Shown: piece by piece, positions 11,523-23,475 of the stretch
Position numbering within the stretch: position 1 is the first letter of the stretch
Layout of the letters: every line of letters begins with the position of its first letter
Source of the DNA: Laetiporus sulphureus 93-53
Lineage: Eukaryota > Basidiomycota > Agaricomycetes > Polyporales > Laetiporaceae
Assembly: GCF_001632365.1 (NCBI RefSeq)
Contig: NW_024468516.1
Span: forward strand, 652,177-716,176
Reading direction: 5' to 3'
Length of the DNA: 64,000 bases
Program-made: the position numbers and the translations under genes
Notes under the pieces: generated by a model
The model's input: only the letters and a program-made list of their open reading frames with translations
Told to the model about the DNA's origin: nothing
The model's database searches: none

Positions 11523-12503
11523 GAGTAGTGACGGAAGCGGAGGGAACGGTGAGGGGATTGTGCAGGACGGTGACCCTGTGTGGAGGACGCGCGAAAAGGG
11601 AGCAGCGCTGCGACAACACCGACCGCTAAACGCCGGCGCGGAGCGCCACGGGATCATCCGTGCCAGTGATATCAGTTTCATTATCCGAATAAAACGGCCC
11701 AGAGCGAACTCGGGCTCCTCTCGTCTGTTCTGGCCGATGTCGCTCAACGCTTAGTGCGCCAGAGCATGGTCAGATGCTCCTCCCATCCGCCTACGGAGTC
11801 GAGGAGCTCATGCGAGAGGTGGTACGCTGTGTTTTGTTCTTCCAGCCACCCTCCGCCACAGCTCAGCGCACTCTGACCAATATTCAACTTCGCATTTTCC
11901 CCAGGGAGAGTGATAAGATTGCGGAGTTCGAACTGTATGATGGAATCCAGGATCCGGAACGCGATTGCGATCGAGATGTGGCCTCGGATGGCCCGCCCAC
12001 TCCCGGAAAAAAGGCGGGAAGGAAGCCTCGGGTCGACTGAGGTCGTACTACGAGACACTGAGCCGTTCGCAAGAAGCAACTGTGTTATATGCACTGTAAA
12101 GGCGGTTAGGTCAAAGTTTACCACCGGGCGTCATTGCAAGTACCATTGCATATGGGATCCGACTGGTGACTACGACAACTTTATCCAGACGCTTTGTCTC
12201 AAGTGGAGATGCTAGATATAGCGAGTGCAATATGGTAAGACTACAAATGTTGCGACATTATGCATGTAACGTGGGTGTGTTCTATGCATAGCATGCGACT
12301 ACCAAGCAGATGAGGGGGAGATGCGCTGTTGCTCGTAACACGTGCGATATTAGCGGAATAGGATCATATCATACTTAATGCGGGTGGCGGGCAGTCGTGT
12401 GACAGCAGGGAAAGCTTTCCAAACAAGTCAGCTAAGAATGCTACTTCAGGTTACGGACGAACCGCCGCACCAAGTCATCACCGCTGAAAACAGAGTATCC
12501 ACT
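11523..12503. other. COX5 upstream region and spacer
   Basis: 11523-11780 is the COX5 promoter and 5' UTR, duplicated at 13.29-13.51 kb. A plus-strand frame at 11774-12040 ends PTPGKKAGRKPRVD, but nothing else in it looks coding. 12040-12503 holds no recognisable gene; it appears to be the eroded 3' part of the left zinc-knuckle copy and its flank. Confidence 0.5.
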
Positions 12504-13285
12504 CTAGTAGCTGCTGCGCCTTGTGGCCGCCTCAGGACAGTCGCGCGAAATGTGCCCGATCTGTCCGCATTTATAGCACTCGACGTCCGACCTGCCTCTA
12601 CCACGACTGTCACGATTGTTGCCTCCGCCCTGGTTGACGCGGCATTCGTGCGCCTAGTTATTGATGCGATCAGCGTAGGCGTAACACAAGAGGCCGATCC
12701 ACTTGCCAAGTGTCCCTCCTGACCGCACCTGTAGCACGTCTTCGCCTTCGGTTCAGCAGTGCAGTCCCTCGATATATGGCCCTCCTGGCCGCAGTTGTTA
12801 CACATTCTCCCCTTCGGGCAGTTCCTCGACACATGGCCCTCCTGGCCGCCTATGGCAGATGTGTGAAGAAAGAACAGAGCATAAAAAGAAGCAACCATTG
12901 CCCACAGTTATAGCTAACGAACCGCGGAAGACAATATATTCAGAGGTACTGGCAAAGAGCGGTTGGATATGACTCACCAAGTAACTTTTCTTGCCTCAGG
13001 GCAATTTGCCGCAAAGTGATCGGCTATGTACCCAGCATCAAATAAGATTAGATTCCAGCTGCAGGCTCGCAGCCAGAAGCCCAAGCAGCACACGAGTGTG
13101 TGCTGCGACGGGGAGGATCACGTACGTGAACCACAATTGAAGCAGGCGCGTTGGGATGATGATTCTCGGAATCTTCTGGGAGGTGTTAGCGGATCCGTTA
13201 TGTTGAGCGCGCTCGCCGTCACCGCGATCGAGCGGACGAAGGGACGGAGAGTAACTCGGGGACACGCCAGGCGCAGTGCTTGCAT
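12504..13285 (-). CDS. CCHC zinc-knuckle protein, truncated copy with COX5-like presequence
   Basis: Nucleic-acid-binding protein of the Gis2/CNBP (byr3) type. In-frame from ATG 13285: [19 protein letters not shown], nearly the COX5 presequence, then a linker and five CX2CX4HX4C knuckles: [56 protein letters not shown] and [14 protein letters not shown]. It ends [14 protein letters not shown]. Introns match those of the right copy in position. One splits the TGC of knuckle 2; the one in knuckle 4 appears to use a GC donor (gcaagt) where the right copy has gtaagc. The TAG at 12504 replaces a CAG of the right copy, removing two or more knuckles. The native start of a zinc-knuckle gene is missing. 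Whether the protein reaches mitochondria is inference. Confidence 0.7.
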
Positions 13286-13512
13286 GACTAGTGATGGAAG
13301 GACAAGAGGATGGTGCAGGACAAGTGACCGTACGTGGAGGACTTGCGAAAAAGGGAGCAGCACCGCGACACTTTTTTTTTCGACCGCTAGACGCCGGCAC
13401 GGAGCACGGGGACCAATGATCTCGGTCTCATTATCCGATCGCGCAGAGCGAAAGTACTCCATCTCTTCGGGCCAACGTCGTTCAACACGCGCGCCAGAAC
13501 ATGATCTGATGA
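13200..13512 (-). repeat. Diverged duplicate of the COX5 promoter and presequence
   Basis: This segment aligns with 11440-11780 in the same orientation over roughly 320 bp. Shared blocks include GCGATCGAGCGGACGA, GCTTGCATGA, AAAAGGGAGCAGC and GCGCCAGA. Identity by eye is around 75-80 percent, with small indels. It covers COX5 upstream DNA, the ATG and about 25 presequence codons, then stops where the zinc-knuckle coding begins. It reads as an old partial duplication inserted at the 5' end of the left zinc-knuckle gene. Confidence 0.85.
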
Positions 13513-13631
13513 AACACCGGAAGATATGCTTATATTGCGCGAACAAACGCGCATCTCATACATGCATCGACAGACGGGATCACAAGAGTAGATAAAATGA
13601 ACACGAAACAATGTCGGACATGAACATATGC

Positions 13632-14622
13632 TCAAGCAGCACTCTCAGCAATGGCTTCCGTGGTTCCAGGGCAGTCGCGCGAGATGTGTCTACAATGTTG
13701 TCAGTTGAGCTAGAGCAAGACGCATTTGCAAGGACGTACCCTTCGGAGCCACAGGTGTAGCACGCCTTGCGTTGCGGCTGGGGGCAATCTTTGGAAATAT
13801 GTCCCTGAATCACCAATTAGAACATACTAGCGCCAGATATATGCAACCGACTTACGAATCCCGAGCAATTGTAGCACTTTGAGCCTTGCACGCAGTCACG
13901 CGATAAGTGACCGACGCCTCCGCAGGAGAAGCTGTTAAAGCAAACAAGTCGGCCTAAGCATGCTACTCTGTATATGAAACGACGCACCACGTTCGCTGGT
14001 TACCCCCGCTGAAAGCAGAGTGTCCACTCTGGTAGCCGCCGCTCGTAGCTGCCTCGGGACACGCACGCGCAATGTGTCCGATCTTTCCGCATCTATAACA
14101 CTCAGTGCCCGAGCTGCCGCCGCCATAGCCGCCGCTCGTCGCGTTTGCATTCTCAGGGCACTCTCGCGACTAGTTATCGACGAGGTCAGCAATGGACGCG
14201 ACACAAAAGGTCGATCCGCTTACCAAGTGACCCTCCTGGCCGCACTTGTAGCAAGTCTTCGCCTTCGCTTCGGCGGTGCAGTCCTTCGAGACGTGGCCCT
14301 CCATTCCGCCTACGGCAGAAGTGTAGGAAAAGTACAGAATATAGAAAAACGCGACTGCTTACAGTTATAACTATCGATTCAAGAAGGTTGTCAATTCTGT
14401 GGTGGTGGAAAAGAGCGGTTGGACATAACTCACCAAGTAGGTGTTCCTGCCCTGGGGCAATTTGCCGCCTGGTGACCGACTATGTTTCCAATGTCAACCA
14501 AGAACGTATTCCAATAGCAGACACGCAGCCAGCAACCCATGCAACCACACAAGTGTGCGCCGCGGCGGGGAGAAAAATCACGCACATCCACCACAGTTGA
14601 AGCAACCACGCGCGCCAGCCAT
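13632..14622 (-). CDS. GIS2: CCHC zinc-knuckle protein, Gis2/CNBP type (intact copy)
   Basis: Single-stranded DNA/RNA-binding protein; family members (yeast Gis2, human CNBP, fission yeast Byr3) bind mRNAs and act in translation and stress granules. From ATG 14622: MAGARGCFNC, then seven knuckles after splicing: CFNCGGFGHQAANC, CYNCGMEGHVSKDC, CYKCGQEGHLSREC, CYRCGKIGHIARAC, CFSCGGVGHLSRDC, CYNCSGFGHISKDC and [14 protein letters not shown], ending PGTTEAIAESAA. A Gly/Ser spacer follows knuckle 3. About seven introns, several splitting knuckles, all GT-AG with consensus ends. Seven knuckles is the usual CNBP/Gis2 count. It lies directly upstream of the truncated chimeric copy in the same orientation, so the pair arose by tandem duplication. 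Confidence 0.88.
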
Positions 14623-15599
14623 TTGTTGGGCTTTTTGGGAGAAGACTAATAGATCGAGGAGAGTACGAGTGATGTACAAAGAGCAGGCTAGAAAAACGAT
14701 ACGCTTTTATAGACTAGAGAAGAGGGCTGAGGGGACGATGGTTGATGGGATGAGGACGAAGACGATCGAGGCGACGGCAGGAGAAAAGTCCCAAAATCAT
14801 ACGTAAGCGAAATCCCGGCCATTCAAACCACGTGCATTACCGCATGGCGGGCGCCTTCCTGGATGGCGCAGCTGCAACGAGGCGGCTACCCTGAGCAATG
14901 CGGCTGCCAGAAGCGTGCGCCTCTATCATATCTTAGAGGATGATGACCTTCCTCGGCCCACATAATTGAGGTCTAGGACGAAGAAGGCGATGGAGAGGTT
15001 CCCAGGGACGTGAGTGTTTGAATTCTCACATCCAGCGTGTTTGACTCATCATCGCGGCGACGGCCAGATGAGCGAGCGGAACCTGTCGACAATCTGGATA
15101 CATGGGCATATATACTTTCCGTACGCGGAGTGCACGGGTCATAAGGCACGCCGCCCATGGAGGTACACAACGCTTCCTCAACTCCGACGCGAGACCAGAA
15201 GCCCGCGGCAACAATGCAACATCGGTCCCGCTATGCAGAGAAGTCCAGCAAAGTCAGCCAAGGAGCACGCGAGTCAGTCTGTGCAGCGACGACCTAGAGT
15301 ATGCTCAAGAAGTCGTTACGAGAGTGCGAAGCCCTCAGTATTCGGCCGACGACATGGTATGACAAAAACGAAGAGAAGCTGATGTCGCGTACGAACACGT
15401 TCGCATTATCGATATCAGACTGCCACCTCCAACACACTGGTTTCCAGACTTCCTGAAGGGATATGCGGCCCATCATGCTGTGTTCTGCAGGTCCGACATT
15501 TGCAAGCGTACGAACGAGATTTCCTTTGAATTTGTATTGCAACCCGAGCTGCGGGCGACTACACGCGAATGTGTGAAAGACGGTGCACGCGTGCGCCCA
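14623..15599. other. Intergenic, no gene recognised
   Basis: About 1 kb between the zinc-knuckle gene's start and the ATP15 stop. It contains the zinc-knuckle promoter. Open frames around 15000-15380 are short and lack conserved motifs or convincing splice structure. Confidence 0.5.
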
Positions 15600-15945
15600 T
15601 TATACTGCGGCAGGTTTGGGCGGGCGCTGCTCCTCAGGCGGGTTCAAGAACACCTGCGGCGAATCAAGCAAAAATGTAATGAGCACGCGCGCGCAGAGGA
15701 CTCGAGATCGTACGACGCACCTGCTGGCCACCGACACCATTCTGCCAGTGCTGGTACCGGAGGATCGTCAACCCCCGCTTCTCAGCGGCGACGCGCTCGT
15801 TTTCCTTCAGCGACTGGCGGAGGGCCCGCGCCGCGATCTGGGTGTACTTGTTGTACCTGTAGCGCGAGTATGTAGAGGAGACGAGAGACGATGGCCAAAG
15901 CCGCGAGACTCACGTGAATACACTGCGCCAGATAGTACCGCTCAT
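15600..15945 (-). CDS. ATP15: Mitochondrial F1 ATP synthase epsilon subunit
   Basis: Small central-stalk subunit of F1Fo ATP synthase. Three exons: 15914-15945 (MSGTIWRSVFT), 15721-15856 (YNKYTQIAARALRQSLKENE, then RVAAEKRGLTILRYQHWQNG), and 15600-15653 (VFLNPPEEQRPPKPAAV-stop). The pattern of a short N-terminus, tyrosine and alanine-rich helix then basic helix, and about 73 residues in all, match the fungal epsilon subunit. An in-frame upstream ATG at 16053 would add 36 residues, MAPITVARIHVTRRSS and on, rich in Arg/Ser/Thr without acidic residues. The family normally has no cleaved presequence, so 15945 is preferred. The ORF is too short and split to be seen without splicing. Confidence 0.88.
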
Positions 15946-16205
15946 CGTGTTGGACAGTCTGGAGAGCTTCGTGCGTGTTGTGCGCCAGATGGGATGTCCC
16001 GGCGAGCTCCGGCGAGTCACGTGTATACGCGCCACAGTGATCGGCGCCATGGCGCTGGGTGCTCGGTCGCTGAGCTTGCCCACCAAGTAACCTCAGCTTC
16101 GAGCTTCAGCCTCCGTCACGACGCTTCCTTCTACGACCCCTACGGACTCTCTTACATTATACTTTATCTGAACGAGGATTGTGAACAGAATCATAGCGGG
16201 AAAGT

Positions 16206-17228
<1,023 letters not shown>

Positions 17229-17605
17229 TATAGATACCCGTTTTAGTCGCTGTGATTGCGTTCGGTATGTATGCTCCTTATGTACCGACTTGAGTGTATA
17301 GTTAGTGTATTTGGTATCTCCATGATGTTTGTTCCGTGCGTTAGTACAAAGATTAAATAGGACCGACGTGATGGTGCGTGACGGTGTACATATCCGCGTG
17401 AAAGGTGAGCTCTATATACTAAGGATATACGATAAAGTACGATGCGTGCAGACAGTGTTTTTTGTGCGTGGTGCGATCGGTTATGACGCGCCTTAAGCGA
17501 TGCGAGGAGGCAATGAGAGCTGTGTGAGGCGAGGAGGACTGCGGAGGGGCGAAAGCGATGAGGAGGCAGGGCCGGATCCTGGTAGCAGTCGTACGTGTGC
17601 GAAAG

Positions 17606-18187
17606 CTATTGCACGGATCCTTGTAACGAGCGGGCATATTCATTCAGCTGCATGATGAACCCGGGGTTTGGCTCCGCCTGACTGTACTTGGACAGCAAGA
17701 ACTGCAATGCACGGTCTGGTGTCCAGCCGTACTCCGCGATGAGGTACGCGCACACGACGCTCGAGCTCCGGGAGACGCCCTGCACGCAGTGCACGAGCAC
17801 GCGGGCGTTTGGGTCGCGCAGCGCGTTCGCGACAAACGCGGTGGACGTGGGGAGGAATTCCGCGAGTTCCGCGAACGGGCTGTCTTGGAGGGGAAGCTGG
17901 AGCTGCTTGATAGGCACGTCTGGCGGGAGGATGACGCGTCCACACATCGCGCTGAGGACGTGCGTGATGCCGTGTGCGCGAAGGCTGGCTGCGCTTTCGG
18001 CGGACGCGAGATCGGAGATGTAGAGACGCGGGACGATCTCCGTGGGCGTACATGGCTGCTGAGGGGTGGGCGAGAGGCCTGTGCGTGCGGTGTGCCAGGA
18101 GGACGAGTTTGGAGATGGAGTAACTGGGGAGAGCAGGACGCTCGGGGGCATGGACAGGGAGATCTGTGGAGTGCGTTTGCGAGACAT
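17606..18187 (-). CDS. Dual-specificity protein phosphatase
   Basis: Intronless 193-residue protein. The N-terminal ~45 residues are Ser/Pro-rich. Then comes the DSP core: TEIVPRLYISDLASAESAAS, HGITHVLSAM, a possible general-acid aspartate in LPLQDSPFAEL, and the signature HCVQGVSRSSSVVCAYLI (Cys-x5-Arg loop), then PNPGFIMQLNEYARSL. This is the size and layout of small atypical DUSPs that remove phosphate from Ser/Thr/Tyr. No kinase-interaction domain is visible, so its substrate cannot be inferred. The longer frame 17640-18317 on the same strand is out of phase and lacks the motif. Confidence 0.9.
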   Translation of the reverse strand: MSRKRTPQISLSMPPSVLLSPVTPSPNSSSWHTARTGLSPTPQQPCTPTEIVPRLYISDLASAESAASLRAHGITHVLSAMCGRVILPPDVPIKQLQLPLQDSPFAELAEFLPTSTAFVANALRDPNARVLVHCVQGVSRSSSVVCAYLIAEYGWTPDRALQFLLSKYSQAEPNPGFIMQLNEYARSLQGSVQ

Positions 18188-19008
18188 CTTGGGGCATCAG
18201 ACTCGTGCAGTGCATTAAATCAGCGTGGCAAGGACAAGACGGACCATAATATAGTATTAATTTATGAATGCGCGCTTGGACCACAATAAGGGAATGATGG
18301 CTTGGGGAGGGCCACAACCACGAGGGAAAAGATCAGTTGGGATAGGGTCTGTGTCGGTTGTTATTTAACCGGAGAGAGGAAGTGATGAGAATATGATCAA
18401 GGAGCTGCCGTTAAGGTACCGGGATGGATTCAGGCGAGGGACACTTTATAGTTGTGGAGGAGCGGTGCAGGACGCGAACGGGCAGGCCGAGGTCCAAACG
18501 CTGGTACGCGGGGTGGAGGAGGCAGTGAGGTGCATGCGACAGAACGGCCATGTCGGATCCTCCATGGGCCCCCGACCTTCCCCTGCAAGCGTCGGCCGTT
18601 TCCCACGCTCGTCGGCACAGCCTCCTTGTCCTGACCAATCACATGATGTTGGCTGGTCAGCGACTCCGGCGTGGCCTGCGCCGTCATCGCCTTCAACGTA
18701 CGCATCAATCCACGTCAAACCTTCGGAGAAACAGATGCATGGATAGCCATAATCATATGAAAACACATGGCAAAAGCGTAGGCCGAGCTAATATACAGTC
18801 AAAAAAGACAACGCTTGGATTCGCTCGCAGTTCTCGTGCAAAGCCGACGGTGAAAAAAGACGTAGAATGCGACAACAACAAAGGCCAAATGGCGCGAGCG
18901 GAAAAATAGGAAAATCGTCCTGATCCTCTGATCAGATTGCGCGTCGGTTCCAGTGATGATGAGAGCGTTCGTTCGTATAATGTATGGGCAGCGTGGTGTG
19001 AAAACCGT
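18188..19008. other. Intergenic, no gene seen
   Basis: Phosphatase promoter side plus the eIF4A 3' flank. Several overlapping frames at 18390-18770 have no conserved features and no consistent splice sites. Confidence 0.5.
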
Positions 19009-20548
19009 CTAAATGAGATCGCTAAACGTGAAACAGTGAGATGCCATCCCGCCCAGACATAGCAAAGCAAGACTTACGCGACGTTAAGAGGCATTTCATC
19101 AATCTGAGTGTTGTAGAATTCTGTATGACGGTTCCGGCTCAGTCACAGGTAGCGCCCTGACAAATGGAGACTTACGTTCGATATCCCTCAGCATGCGCAC
19201 GTCCTCGGTTGTGACAAAGTTGATGGCGACACCCTTCCGACCAAATCGCCCGCCACGGCCAATACGGTGAATGTAGTTCTCCCGGTTCGTCGGAAGGTCA
19301 TAGTTGATGACCAACGACACCTGCTGCACATCAATGCCGCGGGCAAGCAGATCGGTCGTGATGAGAACACGCGATGAGCCCGAGCGGAATTCCTTCATCA
19401 AGACCTCACGCTGTTTCTGTTCCATGTCGCCATGCTAAAGCAACCGAACGTATCAAAATCTCAGTTCATATAACTCTGATGGACGCAACCGCTTACCATG
19501 GCTGAAACAGTGAACTCCCTCGAGTGCATCTTCTCAGTCAGCCAGTCAACTTTCCGCCTTGTGTTGCAGAAAATGACAGCCTGGGTGATGGTGACCGTCT
19601 CGTACAAGTCGCACAGCGTGTCCAGTTTCCATTCCTCCTTCTCCACCGCAATGTAGAACTGCTTGATACCCTCAAGGGTCAACTCGTCACGCTTGACGAG
19701 GATACGGACGGGATCGCGCATGAACTTCTTCGTCACCTCGAGCACATCCGCGGGCATCGTAGCCGACAGCAGCACAACTTGGGTATCCTGAGGAAGGAGC
19801 TGGAAGACTTCGTAGATCTGGTCCTTGAATCCACGCGACAACATCTCATCGGCCTCGTCGAGACAGAAAATTTTGATGGTCTCCGTCTTGAGCGCGCGGC
19901 GGGTGATCATGTCGAATACACGGCCGGGAGTACCGACGACGACTTGCGCACCCTCCTGAAGCTTGGCCATGTCCTCGCGGACGTTAGTGCCGCCAACGCA
20001 AGCATGGCACTCGATGTTCATGTAGTCGCCGAGGGCGACGACGACTTTTTGGATTTGCTGAGCAAGCTCACGCGTTGGCGCGAGGATGAGTGCCTGGGTG
20101 CCCTTGATGTTGGGATCGAGCTTTTGGAGGATGGAAATGGAGAAGGTGGCAGTCTTGCCGGTTCCGGACTGGGCCTGGGCAATAACGTCGTGTCCCTTGA
20201 TGACGGGGACGATGGCGCGCTGCTGGATAGCGGAAGGGCGCTCAAAACTAACACATTATCGTCAGAAAATGTCCTATGCTCATCCTAGGCATGCAAGAAA
20301 GGCTCACCCATAGGCATAGATTCCACGGAGCAGGTCAGGCTTCAGGTCCATATTATCGAAACTGCAAATCCACACGATCAGCACCTCGCACAACCACCAG
20401 AGCACACCATAACGTACTTGTCAACAATCTCGTTCCAGTTGGACTCAATCTCCCCCTCCTGGACATCCTGAAGAGTATCTCTGTGAAGCGGAAGAAGGAT
20501 CAGTAATACTGAGAGAACGCAAATCGAGCCTGCTACTCACGCCGACAT
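19009..20548 (-). CDS. TIF1: Translation initiation factor eIF4A, DEAD-box RNA helicase
   Basis: ATP-dependent helicase of the eIF4F cap complex that unwinds mRNA 5' UTRs. A tiny first exon (20541-20548, MSA) is followed by short exons giving [14 protein letters not shown] and [18 protein letters not shown]. The core then shows SAIQQRAI (Q motif), AQSGTGKT (motif I), PTRELAQQ (Ia), TPGR, DEAD (in [10 protein letters not shown]), SAT (III), [30 protein letters not shown], and [13 protein letters not shown] (VI). The last exon is only DLI-stop (19009 on). Length is about 397 residues, as usual. At least seven introns, including one four codons before the end. It shares a 294-bp divergent promoter with the SF3B2 gene. 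Confidence 0.96.
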
Positions 20549-20842
20549 GATGGATTGTGTAGTTTTTCTTCTTCGGTAGTCGACGCCTAGCCGACTAGAG
20601 ACACGAGTAGTGGTAAAAGTTCGCGGAAGATCGATGCGATCTGTTGCTTGGTGGTGGTCTCGGAGGACGTTGTCGAAAGCAAATTTCTACCGTCCGTGAT
20701 GATGAATGGCGATTCGGCAAATACCGCAATATTCGAGCTCCGCTGCCCCGTTTTGGCCTGTCGCCTTACCTCAGCGCATATAGGCAGCTCGACAGTCGCG
20801 TCCACTCCTCTTCGTCCAATTCACCAGCTCGAATCTTGCAGT
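20549..20842. promoter_or_regulatory. Bidirectional promoter, eIF4A / SF3B2
   Basis: 294 bp separates the two start codons (20548 minus, 20843 plus), so both promoters and 5' UTRs are packed here. It couples a translation factor and a splicing factor. No TATA box is obvious. Confidence 0.7.
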
Positions 20843-22970
20843 ATGGCGACACAAGTACAGACGTCCACTATCGCGAACGGTATCAAAACGAATGGCAAAA
20901 TCAAGTCCAAAAATCAGCTACGCCGTCTGAAGGCGAAGCAGAAGAAGGCGGAGGAGAAGTCGGCGACTCCGGTGCGTACTATAGCGGTTTGTCCCTCCAG
21001 ACGTGTTCTGATGATTATGTGTCTAGCCAAAGGAAGAGGAAAAGCCAGATATCAAGATGGACGAGGCAGAGCAGTCTATGGATGTCGAGTACGTACCTGA
21101 GCAATTGGATGTCAAAGGTCCTGCCGTCGAAGAGTTCTCCGACGTCTTTGCTCGTTTCCAGTTGCCGCCTGAATCAGCATTGGTACGTTCATTACGCTCG
21201 CTAATATGGTTTGTTCTTGTTAATATGTATCTACTTACAGCAGAATCGTGACCAGGAACATGGCAAGGGAGAGATCATCTACTCGGACGACGATATGGAA
21301 TCGGAGGGCGACTCTGAAGCCGAAGAGAAGAAGCCCCTCTCGAAGAAGAAGGCTCGCAAGATGAACCGACTGACAGTCGCAGAGCTCAAGCAACTCGTAA
21401 AGAAGCCTGAAGTCGTCGAATGGACGGACGTCACAGCAGCTGATCCTCGCTTGCTTCTGCAACTCAAGAGCTACCGGAACACAGTACCTATTCCGAGCCA
21501 CTGGAGTGCAAAGCGCGACTACTTGCAAGGCAAACGCGGAATTGAGAAGCCTCCTTTCCAACTACCATCATACATCGCCGACACCGGTATTGCCACAATG
21601 CGCGATGCCGTAAAGGAAAAGGAGGCAAATATGTCTCTCAAGGCCAAGACCCGCGAGAGGGTCCAGCCAAAGATGGGCAAGGTCGACATCGACTACCAGA
21701 AGCTGCACGATGCCTTCTTCAAGTTCATGACGAAGCCGAATGTCACGGGCTTTGGCGAGATGTGAGCGCTCAGGTTGGTCGTGTTCGTCACCCTTGCTGA
21801 CGGAGTCTAATGCGCGTAGGTACTATGAAGGCAAGGAGTTCGAGACTCAGTTGAAGCATAAGCGTCCTGGTGATCTCTCGCCAGAGCTAGTAGAAGCTTT
21901 GTCGATACCGCCTCTTGCGCCCCCACCGTGGTTGATTAGCATGCAAAGATTCGGCCCTCCACCAAGTTATCCGACATTGCGGATACCTGGCTTGAACGCG
22001 CCTATTCCAGAAGGGTGAGTCCTATTCTGCTATCTGAACGAGTTTGTGCGCTAACAAATTTTCCAGAGCGCAATGGGGTTTCCACCCGGGTGGTTGGGGT
22101 AAGCCTCCTCTTGATGAGTACAATCGTCCATTGTACGGTGACGTCTTTGGTGTGATGCCAAAGAACACCGATGCCGATGTGAGTGCCGCACATGTGTTGG
22201 AGAGCGCGTTGACTGATGACTGCTGCGTAATCAGATGGGCGAGCCCGTTGATCGTAACCTATGGGGAGAGCTTGAGCCGGAAGAAGGTGCGTTCTTTGCA
22301 TCATTCTTTTCCTATTTGGTTACTTATATCATGCTACAGAAGAGGAGGAGGAAGAAAGTGAAGAGGAGAGCGAAGAGGAAGAAGTCCAGGAACAGGCACC
22401 GCAAGAAGGCTTGCAGACTCCGTCTGGGCTTGCGACGCCATCAGGTATGGCCAGTGTTGTCTCAACAGTGGCTGGCGGGCTGGAAACACCTGATTTCCTT
22501 GAGTTGCGCAAGAATGCGGGACGGGCTCAGTCGGAAGCCGTGGAGACAGGTCCGAGATCGCTGTACCATGTCGTGCCCGAGAAGCAGACATCTGTCAGGG
22601 GTATCATGGGCAGCGAGCGTGGATACGATGTCACTGCGGTTACAGGCAGCGGTGCGATTCCGGTGCTCGGAGACGAAAGGGGCTCGAAGGTCCGTATTTC
22701 CTTACTCAGTATGTGAGAAGGTTCGCTGATTGTCGTTTCCTACAGCGGAGGACGAACGGCGTGGAAGTGTCGATAGACGCTTCGGAGCTGGAGGGTATGT
22801 CGGAAGAGGAGCTGCGCAGGAAGTACGAGCAGCACTCGCGGGGGTCTGCTGGTGTGCCTGGCGCAAACGGCAGAGAAGACTTCTCGGATATGATCGCGAA
22901 GGAGATGGCGAAGAAGAAGCACAAGGCAGACCGGGACAGGGACAGGAAGGAGAAGGAGTTCAAATTCTGA
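20843..22970 (+). CDS. CUS1: Splicing factor 3b subunit 2 (SAP145/Cus1)
   Basis: U2 snRNP component that contacts pre-mRNA near the branch site. Exon 1 from ATG 20843 gives MATQVQTSTIANGIKTNG and a Lys-rich segment. Later exons give PAVEEFSDVFARFQLPP, SKKKARKMNRLTVAELKQLV and VVEWTDVTAADPRLLLQLKS (DUF382), VPIPSHWSAKRDYLQGKRGI and PFQLPSYIADTGI. The proline-rich PSP region follows, ALSIPPLAPPPWLISMQRFG and GWGKPPLDEYNRPLYGDVFG. An acidic EEEEESEEESEEEE tract comes next, then the C-terminal SGRTNG-like region RRTNGVEVSIDASELEGMSE and a basic tail ending KEKEFKF. Seven or so introns of about 50-60 nt. All expected SF3B2 blocks are in order. Confidence 0.95.
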
Positions 22971-23475
22971 GCGGCTGCTGCTGCCTGTTTGTCGCGTTTC
23001 GGGGTGTTGTGTACGTAGTATTGTATTTAAATATATCGATTACTTGCTGTTTCTGCTGCACAGTACGATTGATATGTGTGTGCCTCCAGTTAAGCTCTTT
23101 CCTCGAGTCAATCGTGCGTATCAGTATGATTTGCTCAGTTCTGAGCGCTGTGAGCAGCTCATACGATGAGAATTATAAATCAAAGATTTGATAGTATGTG
23201 ATGTGGTAGGATTGTTTAGAGTATACATTGATCCTCGTATATGCCACGTCCATGCAGCCCATCAAATTTCTGCCGCTTCTTCGCAAATCGTCATCACTCG
23301 AAGAGAGCATCAAGTCCATCGAGATAACTGTTGGCCAAAAAACAATGTAACAATCGTATGGCAGCACATGGCAGATTATCGAGCTACTTACATGTCTGGT
23401 GATGCCTGCAGCATTCTGGACCCATCGGGAAGACAGAAAACGCACTTCAAAGGAACTAAGCTTCGCATCAGCGGG
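22971..23475. other. Intergenic, no gene seen
   Basis: Spacer between SF3B2 and the small Cys/His gene, which converge. AT-richer than its neighbours, with only short frames. Confidence 0.5.

Noticed and set aside
11774..12040. 88-codon frame ending in a KKAGRKPRVD AT-hook-like tail
   Set aside because: No other conserved feature, no partner exons found, and it lies in COX5 upstream DNA.
17640..18317. 225-codon minus-strand frame, longer than the phosphatase
   Set aside because: Out of phase with the HCxxGxSR signature; lacks any motif. Shadow of the phosphatase.
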